Of a DNA stretch of 64,000 nt, positions 17,149 through 23,722 are shown piece after piece (within the stretch, counting starts at the first letter, position 1; every line of letters begins with the position of its first letter). Location: positions 1 through 64,000 of the forward strand of contig NZ_BMPI01000028.1 in NCBI RefSeq assembly GCF_014647515.1, written 5' to 3'. A program made the translations under genes and the position numbers. A model generated the notes under the pieces. It was not told the origin of the DNA, searched no databases, and saw only the letters and a program-made list of their open reading frames with translations. Source of the DNA: Dactylosporangium sucinum (GTDB taxonomy: Bacteria > Actinomycetota > Actinomycetes > Mycobacteriales > Micromonosporaceae).

Positions 17149-18115
17149 CGCGTCCGCCTCGGTTGACAGCGCCGACGAGCCGACCGGTCAGGTCGCGGGC
17201 CACGCCGATCAGGCCCTCCGGGGCGAAGATGAGCACGGCCACCACGGCGACGGCGAACAGGAGCGTCCCGGAGCCCTGGAAGAAGTTGAGGTTGAAGGTG
17301 AGCTGCGTGACCAGCAGCGCGCCGATGACCACACCCCACGGGCTGGAGCGCCCGCCCAGGAACGGGATGAACACCGCGAGGAACGCCACCGACAGCGGGA
17401 TCGACTCCGGCAGGATCGACAGGTTCGCGGTGGTGAACACGGCGCCGGCCAGCGAGCCGATCGCGGCGCCGATGCTCAGCGAGATGAGCGTCAGCGCGGT
17501 CACCGGCACCCCGGCCGCCTCGACGGCGACCGCGGCCTGGCCCTTGGCCCGCAGCGCGACGCCGAACGGCGAGCGACGCAACCGGGACAGCAGCAACGTG
17601 ATCAGCCACATCAGTACCAGCGCGACGATCACGATCTCGTCCCGGCCGAGCTGCGCGCCGAAGACACTGATCGACCGGGTGAGGATCACGCCCTCGGCGC
17701 CGCCGGTGACGTCGTGCGCGTCGATGAGCCATGCCTGGAACGCCTCGCCGAACAGCAGTGTCACGGCGGCCAGGTAGAAGCCGTTGAGCCGGCGGGTGGC
17801 CAGGCCCAGCACCACGGAGATGAGCACCGCGGCGACGATGCCCAGTGGTAGCGACACCAGCAGCGGCCAGCCGGTCCGGGTGGCGACCAGGCCCATCGCG
17901 TAGCCGCCGATCGCCGCGTAGGCGTTGTAGGCGATGGACAGCGAATCGCCCATGATGAAGTGGCTGTACAGGCCGAGCCCGATCAGCCCGTACGTGACGG
18001 TGAGCACGGCGAGGTCCTGCCGGTACCCGTCGGTGCCGACCCAGGTGATGGCGAGGATCAGCAGCGCGCCGGTGATGACTGGCTCGGCGAGGGGCCGCAG
18101 GCGGGTGGCGCTCAT
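17138..18115 (-). CDS. livM: ABC transporter permease LivM
   Basis: 325 residues with about nine to ten hydrophobic segments and the LivM coupling sequence (TRRLNGFYLAAVTLLFGEAF, SPFGVALRAKGQAAVAVEAAGV, FLGGRSSPWGVVIGALLV). ATG 18115 (MSATRLRPLAEPV) overlaps the LivH stop as ATGA; longer frames upstream are only the antisense-rich shadow of livH. Forms the membrane channel with LivH. Confidence 0.92.
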   Translation of the reverse strand: MSATRLRPLAEPVITGALLILAITWVGTDGYRQDLAVLTVTYGLIGLGLYSHFIMGDSLSIAYNAYAAIGGYAMGLVATRTGWPLLVSLPLGIVAAVLISVVLGLATRRLNGFYLAAVTLLFGEAFQAWLIDAHDVTGGAEGVILTRSISVFGAQLGRDEIVIVALVLMWLITLLLSRLRRSPFGVALRAKGQAAVAVEAAGVPVTALTLISLSIGAAIGSLAGAVFTTANLSILPESIPLSVAFLAVFIPFLGGRSSPWGVVIGALLVTQLTFNLNFFQGSGTLLFAVAVVAVLIFAPEGLIGVARDLTGRLVGAVNRGGRDER

Positions 18116-18984
18116 ACCCGTACCCGTTTCATGAAGATGCCCTGGGGGCGGAAGGCGAAGAAGAGCACGGCGGCGGCCAGGGTCGCGTACTGCAGGGCGG
18201 CCGCGCCGAAGTAGAAGATGGCGGCGGACTGGATGGCGGCCAGGATCAGCCCACCGGCCAGCGGCCCCCACACCGACGAGGTACCGCCGATCACCAGCGC
18301 CAGGAACGCGAAGAGGGTGTAGTCCATCGAGCTGTCGAAGATGATCCCGGAACGTGCCGCGAAGACGCTGCCCGCGAGGCCGGCGAGCACCCCGGCGAGG
18401 GTGAAGGAGGCGATGCGTACCGCCCGCACCGGCAGGCCGAGGACGATGGCGGCCGGCGTGTTCTCGCCGATCGCGCGCAGACCCCGGCCCATCCGGGTGC
18501 GGTAGATGAACAGCAGCAGCAACCCGAACGCCACCGCGGTCAGCCCGACCTCCAGCGCGGCCTGGGACGTCACCGTGGCGTTGCCCAGCCGCACCGCGCC
18601 GTCCCCGACCAGTTGTGGTCCGGGCAGCGCGGCACGGCCGAACAGCACCCCGGCGAGCTGTTCCAGGGCGAACAGCGTGGCCACCAGCGCGATCACCATC
18701 GGCAGCTCCTCGTTGGCGCCCGGCTTCCACATCGGACGCACCACGAGCACCTCGGTCAGCAGCGCCAGTGCGACCGCGCCGATCACCCCGATGACGACCC
18801 CGGCGACGGCGGGCAGCCCCCGCACGCTGGTGAAGTACGCCGAGGCAAGCCCGGCGAACACCGCGTATCCGCCGATCGCGAAGTTGAAGAATCCGGAACT
18901 CTCCCGAACCACGAACATCGCCGCGGCCAGCAGACCGAAGAAGCATCCTGTCTCGATGATCGAGACGATGACCTGAAGGGGCAT
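18112..18984 (-). CDS. livH: ABC transporter permease LivH
   Basis: 290 residues, about eight membrane segments. Family marks: FFNFAIGGYAVFAGL near the N-terminus, MGRGLRAIGENTPAAIVLGLPV (the EAA-like loop contacting the ATPases), FDSSMDYTLFAFLALVIGGTSSVWGPL. Seven bases separate it from the VOC gene upstream in the transcript. Confidence 0.92.
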   Translation of the reverse strand: MPLQVIVSIIETGCFFGLLAAAMFVVRESSGFFNFAIGGYAVFAGLASAYFTSVRGLPAVAGVVIGVIGAVALALLTEVLVVRPMWKPGANEELPMVIALVATLFALEQLAGVLFGRAALPGPQLVGDGAVRLGNATVTSQAALEVGLTAVAFGLLLLFIYRTRMGRGLRAIGENTPAAIVLGLPVRAVRIASFTLAGVLAGLAGSVFAARSGIIFDSSMDYTLFAFLALVIGGTSSVWGPLAGGLILAAIQSAAIFYFGAAALQYATLAAAVLFFAFRPQGIFMKRVRV

Positions 18985-18991
18985 CGTTGAC

Positions 18992-19408
18992 TCAGGGGTG
19001 CTTCTGGTTGATCTCGACGACGTTCATCGACGGGTCGTAGCAGTAGACCTGCCGGTACCCCTTGAACGCCCACGTGCCGGCGTCGTTGTAGGGCATGCCC
19101 AGCTCGTCCAGCCGCCGCATCACGCCGTCGATGTCATCGACCTCGATGGCGAGGTGCCCGTTGATGACCGGGTGCAGCCGCAGCTGGTTGTCCCACGGCA
19201 GCGACGGGGTCGGCTTGCAGATGTGGATCTGCCGCTGGTTGTGGTCCTCGAACAGGGCGACGAAGTCGTTGCCCGTCTCCAGGGCGCCCCGTCCGTCGCT
19301 GACGAACGGGAACGTCTTCTCCTGCATGCCGAACACCTTCGAGTAGAAGGCGGCCATCGCCCGGACGTCCGAGGCGGGCAGGTTGACGTGATGCAGGCTC
19401 CACGACAT
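18992..19408 (-). CDS. VOC (glyoxalase/dioxygenase superfamily) protein
   Basis: 138 residues, one VOC unit made of two beta-alpha-beta-beta-beta modules: HHVNLPASDVRAMAAFYSKVFG at the start, GHLAIEVDDIDGVMRRLDELG in the second half, closing with CYDPSMNVVEINQ whose Glu is a probable metal ligand together with His7 and His of GHLA. Could be an epimerase such as methylmalonyl-CoA epimerase-like, an extradiol-type enzyme or a lyase; the order next to acyl-CoA enzymes makes an epimerase or isomerase step attractive, but this is inference. AAGGAG ribosome binding site eight bases before ATG 19408. Confidence 0.85.
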   Translation of the reverse strand: MSWSLHHVNLPASDVRAMAAFYSKVFGMQEKTFPFVSDGRGALETGNDFVALFEDHNQRQIHICKPTPSLPWDNQLRLHPVINGHLAIEVDDIDGVMRRLDELGMPYNDAGTWAFKGYRQVYCYDPSMNVVEINQKHP

Positions 19409-19439
19409 GGAACTCACTCCTTGGATGTTGTGACGGGGG

Positions 19440-20195
19440 TCAGACCCGAAGCGGGTGACCGCCACCGACGATCAGGGTCTCGCCGGTGATGAAGGCGCTG
19501 TCGGCGCCGCAGAAGAACCGCATGGCGCCCACGAGGTCGGCCATCCGGCCCTGGCGCTGGATGAGCTGCTTGTTGGCGATGAAGTCGCGAAGCAACGCTT
19601 CGGGCAGGTCGGCCATGGCCGACTCGGAGTCCATCGGCCCGGGGGCCAGGCAGTTCACCCGGATTCCGTCGGGCGCGAACTCCTTCGCCAGCGCGGCGGT
19701 CAGGCCGCGCACGGCGAGCTTGGTGATGCCGTACACGTCGGTGGCCGCGAACCCGGACACCGAGGAGATGTTGAGTACCGCACCCGCGTCGCTGCGGCGC
19801 AGGTGCGGCCGGCAGGCCCGGGCGCAGTTGACGATGCCCAGCACGTTCACGTCGAGGATCTCCCGCCACCCGGCGGTGGAGATCTCGGTGACCGGCCGGC
19901 TCCAGGCCATCAGGTGCTTGCCGGCGTTGTTGATCAGGATGTCGAGACCGCCGAAGTGTGCCGCCGCCTCGTCGACGGCGCGTTGCACCGACGCCTCGTC
20001 GGCGGTGTCGCAGGCGACCCCGAGCGCCGCGGCGGCCCCGAGATCGGCGGCGGCCTGCTTCGCCGCCGTCTCGTCGATGTCGGCCAGGACCACCCGGGTC
20101 CCGTCGGCGACCAGCGCCTGCGCGAACGCCCGCCCGATGCCCCGGGCACCGCCGGTGATGAACGCGGTGCGCGGCTGGCCCGTCGTGCCCGTCAT
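19440..20195 (-). CDS. SDR family oxidoreductase
   Basis: 251 residues. TGGARGIGRAFAQAL, DIDETAAKQ after strand 2 (acidic residue favouring NAD), NNAGKHL, ISSVSGFAATDVYGITK with the Ser-Tyr-Lys triad, NCLAPGPMDSE. Distinct from the SDR at 10856. The ATG at 20195 overlaps the LivK stop (ATGA). It may oxidise a hydroxyl on the transported substrate or its CoA ester. Confidence 0.88.
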   Translation of the reverse strand: MTGTTGQPRTAFITGGARGIGRAFAQALVADGTRVVLADIDETAAKQAAADLGAAAALGVACDTADEASVQRAVDEAAAHFGGLDILINNAGKHLMAWSRPVTEISTAGWREILDVNVLGIVNCARACRPHLRRSDAGAVLNISSVSGFAATDVYGITKLAVRGLTAALAKEFAPDGIRVNCLAPGPMDSESAMADLPEALLRDFIANKQLIQRQGRMADLVGAMRFFCGADSAFITGETLIVGGGHPLRV

Positions 20196-21412
20196 GAGCA
20201 CTGCGGCTGGTAGTCGGCCCAGTTGTCGCCGGGCTGGTTCTGCTCGGTGAAGCGGCGCAGCACGATGCCGCACAGCCCGTCGCTGCCGACGTGCTTGCTG
20301 GACGTGAAGCTCATCGTGAAGCCCTGCCGTCCCCAGCTCGCCGGGAACTTGCTGATCTGCTCGAGCCCGTCCCGCACCTGCGCCGGGCTGCTGTCCACGC
20401 CGGCCTTCTCGATCGCCTGCTTGAGCAGGTACACGGTGTCGTAGCCCTGCGCGGCGAACGCGGTCAGCCCGAGGTACTTCTCCCCCAGCTTGGCCTTGAG
20501 CTTGCCGCCCAGCTCGGTCGAGCGCTCGTTGTCGGCGGAGATGGCGCTGGCGTAGACGAGCTGCCGCAACGCGCCGGGCTTGGCCAGCTTCCAGGTCTCC
20601 GGCTGGTTGCCGATCGACGCCAGGGAGATCCGCGGCGTGTCGGGCATGATCTGGTGCGCGGTGTTGTGGAACAGCACCTCCAGCTGCCCGCCCAGTGAGG
20701 ACACGAACAGCGCGTCGGGCTTGGCGCCGGCGATGCGGCTCAGCTGCGGCGCCACGTCGGTGCTGTTGAGCGGCGCCTTCTCGTTGGCGACGATGGTGAT
20801 GCCGGACTGCTCGAAGATGGGCAGCAGCCCCTTGTTGAGCCCGGCCATGGTGGGCGAGTCGTCGGTGATGACAGCCAGCTTCGTGACGCCGGTCTTCTTG
20901 AACGCCGCCGCGTAGACGGTGCCGATGTCGGTGATCGGGTTGGCCAGGATGAACGAGAACGTGTTGTTCGGCGGTTCCGCGATGGCGGTGGCGATGTTCG
21001 TCGCCGAGACGGCCACGATCTTCTCCTGCTCGACGACCGGCTTGACCTGCTGGGCTGACGCCGACGACGAGTTCATGATGATGACGCGGGCACCGTCGCT
21101 GACGAGCTTGCGAACCACGGCCGGCGTCTGGCTGGGCTGGCTGCCGTCGCTCTGACGGATCAGCTTGAGCGATCGCCCCCCGACGCCGCCCGCCTTGTTG
21201 ATCTCGTCGATGGCCAGCGAGATCCCCGTGCTCGCCTCGGCCGAGGTGGCCGCGGTACCGCCCGAGGTGTCCTCGACCATGCCGATGACGATGTCTTTTC
21301 CGGACGACGAGGAGCCGGAGTCCTTGCCGTCGCCGCAGGCGGTGATCAGTGCGGCGAACGTGAGTGAGGTGGCCACGATGCTCAGGCATCGTGCCGCGCG
21401 GGTACGGGACAT
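20192..21412 (-). CDS. livK: ABC transporter substrate-binding lipoprotein LivK-like
   Basis: 406 residues. Signal peptide and lipobox (AALITAC, Cys at about residue 26), Ser/Gly-rich linker, then the periplasmic-binding type I fold: KDIVIGMVEDTSGG, AIDEINKAGGVGGRSLKLI, YDTVYLLKQAIEKAG. It captures the ligand outside the membrane for LivHMGF. ATG 21412 is chosen over an upstream frame start because AGGGAG precedes it and the basic n-region MSRTRAARC follows. First gene of the long minus-strand operon. Confidence 0.93.
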   Translation of the reverse strand: MSRTRAARCLSIVATSLTFAALITACGDGKDSGSSSSGKDIVIGMVEDTSGGTAATSAEASTGISLAIDEINKAGGVGGRSLKLIRQSDGSQPSQTPAVVRKLVSDGARVIIMNSSSASAQQVKPVVEQEKIVAVSATNIATAIAEPPNNTFSFILANPITDIGTVYAAAFKKTGVTKLAVITDDSPTMAGLNKGLLPIFEQSGITIVANEKAPLNSTDVAPQLSRIAGAKPDALFVSSLGGQLEVLFHNTAHQIMPDTPRISLASIGNQPETWKLAKPGALRQLVYASAISADNERSTELGGKLKAKLGEKYLGLTAFAAQGYDTVYLLKQAIEKAGVDSSPAQVRDGLEQISKFPASWGRQGFTMSFTSSKHVGSDGLCGIVLRRFTEQNQPGDNWADYQPQCS

Positions 21413-21663
21413 GGTCGCTCCCTGCGGGGTGGGCAATGCGGCCGGAAGCCCTGACGGGGGAAATGCGCGCAGGGCTGTGGGGTGTGAATGCGACGAGCCG
21501 GAGGCTCCGGCTCTCGGCGTCCCGAAGAGCGGTCGGGAAGCGCCGACGGTCTGTCAGTAGAACGTCGTTCAAGGTGTAGGTGCCGAACATCATGGAATGG
21601 ATCATCCGGGAGTGTCAACCCTCAGCGCCGCTTTTCCAGCGAAGACGGGCGCGGTTCCGGCCC

Positions 21664-21692
21664 TTGACGCTCACCGTCGGCGTCCCTACTGT
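21664..21692 (+). promoter_or_regulatory. Sigma70-type promoter for the LLM oxidoreductase gene
   Basis: TTGACG at 21664-21669 and TACTGT at 21687-21692 are separated by exactly 17 bases, a near-consensus housekeeping promoter. Transcription would start around 21699, giving a leader of about 45 bases that contains a palindrome. Predicted by eye only. Confidence 0.6.
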
Positions 21693-21714
21693 TCTCGAAA
21701 CCAAGACAATGATC

Positions 21715-21730
21715 GTTCTATATACAGAAC
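21715..21730 (+). promoter_or_regulatory. Palindrome GTTCT-N6-AGAAC, probable operator
   Basis: GTTCT at 21715-21719 and AGAAC at 21726-21730 are exact complements around six A/T-rich bases, immediately downstream of the predicted transcription start, where a bound repressor would block elongation. IclR-family operators often have this kind of short palindrome with an A/T centre. Confidence 0.5.
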
Positions 21731-21744
21731 AGAACCGGGACTTC

Positions 21745-22761
21745 ATGAAACTCGGACTCAGCCTTGGACACTCCACCGGCCTGCGTGACCTCGCCGCCGT
21801 GGCCCGCCGCGCCGACGCGGCCGGCCTGGACTCCCTGTGGGTCTCGGAGGCGTACGGCTCCGACGCGGTCAGCGTGCTGGCCTACCTGGCGGCGGTGACC
21901 AGCCGGATCGGCCTGGGCACGGCGGTGCTGCAGATGCCGGCGCGCACGCCGGCCGCCACCGCGATGACCGCGCTCACCCTCGACCAGCTCAGCGAGGGCC
22001 GGCTGCTGCTCGGCCTGGGCACCTCCGGCCCGCAGGTGGTGGAGGGCTGGCACGGCGTCGCGTTCGACTCCCCGCTGGCCCGCACTCGCGAGTACGTCGA
22101 CATCGTGCGCGCGGTGGTGGCCCGGCGGGACCCGCTGACCTACCCGGGCGTCCACTACCCGCTGCCGTACCCGCGGCCGGACCGGGATCCACCGCGCCCG
22201 CTGAAGGCCACACTGCACCCGACCCGCCCGCGGATTCCGGTCCTGTTGGCGGCCAACGGCCCGCGCAACGTGGCGCTGGCCGGGCAGCTCGCCGAGGGCT
22301 GGCTGCCCGCCTTCTACTGCCCCGACCGGCCCGAGCTGTACCACGAGCTCCTCGCCCCCGGGCTGGCCCGCCGCAGCGCGGACCTGGGCCCGCTGCGGGT
22401 CGTCGCCACGGTGCACCTGGCGCCCGGAGCCGACCTCGCGGCCTGCCGGGACGCGCTGCGCCCGGTGTTCGCCCTGTACCTGGGCGGCATGGGCACGCGC
22501 GGCCGCAACTTCTACGCCGACCTGGCGTCCCGGCTCGGCTACGGGGCGGCCGCCCAGCACATCCAGGACCTGTACCTGGACGGGCACCGCACCGAGGCGG
22601 CCGCCGCGGTGCCGGACGCGCTCATCGACCAGCTCGCCCTGGTGGGACCCCGGGAACGGATCCGGGACCGGCTGGCGGCCTGGGCGGATGCCGGGGTCGA
22701 CGTACTGACCCTCAAGACCACCGACGTCGACCTGGCCGCGTGGCTGGCCACCGCGCTCTAG
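21745..22761 (+). CDS. LLM class (F420- or FMN-dependent) oxidoreductase
   Basis: 338 residues. Luciferase-like TIM barrel: MKLGLSLGHSTGLRDLAAVARRAD, SLWVSEAYGSDAVSVLAYLAA, RIGLGTAVLQMPARTPA, LDQLSEGRLLLGLGTSGPQV, IPVLLAANGPRNVALAGQLAEGWLP. The AYGSDAVS and GTSGPQVVEGWHG segments match the actinobacterial F420-dependent subgroup. It could oxidise an alcohol to a ketone, reduce an enone or act as a Baeyer-Villiger type monooxygenase with FMNH2; sequence alone does not decide. Divergent from the livK operon; followed 23 bases later by the dehydratase gene. Confidence 0.88.
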   Translation: MKLGLSLGHSTGLRDLAAVARRADAAGLDSLWVSEAYGSDAVSVLAYLAAVTSRIGLGTAVLQMPARTPAATAMTALTLDQLSEGRLLLGLGTSGPQVVEGWHGVAFDSPLARTREYVDIVRAVVARRDPLTYPGVHYPLPYPRPDRDPPRPLKATLHPTRPRIPVLLAANGPRNVALAGQLAEGWLPAFYCPDRPELYHELLAPGLARRSADLGPLRVVATVHLAPGADLAACRDALRPVFALYLGGMGTRGRNFYADLASRLGYGAAAQHIQDLYLDGHRTEAAAAVPDALIDQLALVGPRERIRDRLAAWADAGVDVLTLKTTDVDLAAWLATAL

Positions 22762-22784
22762 CAGACCCCGATCAGGAGAAGAAC

Positions 22785-23648
22785 ATGCCGCTCAACGAGG
22801 CGTTCATCGGCAAGGTGTTCACACCCACCGCGCCGTACCGGGTCAGCCGGGAGAAGATGCAGGAGTTTGTCCTGGCCACCGCGGCCGCCCCCGGCCAGAA
22901 CGGCCGGCCGGTGGTCCTGCCCACGTTTCCCATCGTGCTGAGCCTGCCCGCCACCCGCCACGCGCTGTCCGACCCGGCACTCGGGCTGGACTACAGCCGG
23001 GTGGTGCACGGGCGCCAGCGATTCCGGCACACGAGGGACATCCGGGCCGGCGACGAACTGACCGTGACCGTCCACATCGAACAGATCCAGTCCGGTGGGG
23101 TGCACCAGATCGTCACCACGCGCAGCGAGATCGCCACCACGGCCGGGGAGCCGGTCTGCACCGCATACTCGACGCTGGTCGAACGGGGGACCCGGCCCCG
23201 GGCCGGCAATCGCGGCGCGGAACCGCCGCAGCCCTGGACCGTGTCCGGCCAGCAGCTGCCAGACCGCGAGTTCACGGTCACCCGGCAGGACCTGGTGCGT
23301 TACGCGGGCGCGTCGGGTGACTTCAACCCGATCCACTTCAGCGATCACGCCGCCACCCAGGCGGGACTGCCCGGTGTCATCGGGCACGGGATGCTCACCA
23401 TGGCGCTGACCGCGCGGGCGGTCACCGAATGGATCGGCGACCTGGCCGGAGTGCTCGACCATGAGACCCAGTTCAAACGGCCGCTGCTGGTGCCCGACGA
23501 CGGGGGTACCACGCTCACCGTGTCCGCGACCGTCGGCGACCCCGACGACGCCGGCCACCGCCAACTGGTCGCCGAGGCGAACGCCGGTGCCACCCTCGTC
23601 GCGGTCTCCCGCCTCACCATTCGCCCGGTCGCGCGCACCGGTCGATGA
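22785..23648 (+). CDS. Two-domain MaoC/HadAB-type (3R)-hydroxyacyl dehydratase or enoyl-CoA hydratase
   Basis: 287 residues with a double hotdog. Residues 1-140 match the FAS1-like dehydratase (HadA-type) half (NEAFIGKVFTPTAPYRVSREK at the start, DYSRVVHGRQRF, RDIRAGDELTVTV). Residues 150-287 match MaoC (HadB-type) with the hydratase motif YAGASGDFNPIHFSD and GVIGHGMLTMALTAR, providing the catalytic Asp and His. It adds water to or removes it from a 2-enoyl/3R-hydroxyacyl thioester. AGGAGA ribosome binding site just before ATG 22785. Gives the second operon an alternative stereochemistry to the crotonase of the main operon. Confidence 0.87.
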   Translation: MPLNEAFIGKVFTPTAPYRVSREKMQEFVLATAAAPGQNGRPVVLPTFPIVLSLPATRHALSDPALGLDYSRVVHGRQRFRHTRDIRAGDELTVTVHIEQIQSGGVHQIVTTRSEIATTAGEPVCTAYSTLVERGTRPRAGNRGAEPPQPWTVSGQQLPDREFTVTRQDLVRYAGASGDFNPIHFSDHAATQAGLPGVIGHGMLTMALTARAVTEWIGDLAGVLDHETQFKRPLLVPDDGGTTLTVSATVGDPDDAGHRQLVAEANAGATLVAVSRLTIRPVARTGR

Positions 23649-23722
23649 GGAACAGGTCGCCTTCTTCCGCGCCGGCGGGGGCCTGGTGATGGCACGCGGC
23701 GGCAGTCGGCGGCTGCGCGTGC

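Larger units (their letters stand above)
21413..21744. promoter_or_regulatory. Divergent control region between livK operon and LLM/MaoC operon
   Basis: 332 bases without an assigned gene. It contains a palindrome GAACG-T-CGTTC (21560-21570), a good promoter for the plus strand (21664-21692) and a second palindrome inside the presumed 5' leader (21715-21730). On the minus strand an ATG near 21590 opens a short frame that resembles the first 35-40 residues of a CoA ligase and then degenerates (see findings). The IclR protein of the operon is the obvious candidate to bind here. Confidence 0.6.
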
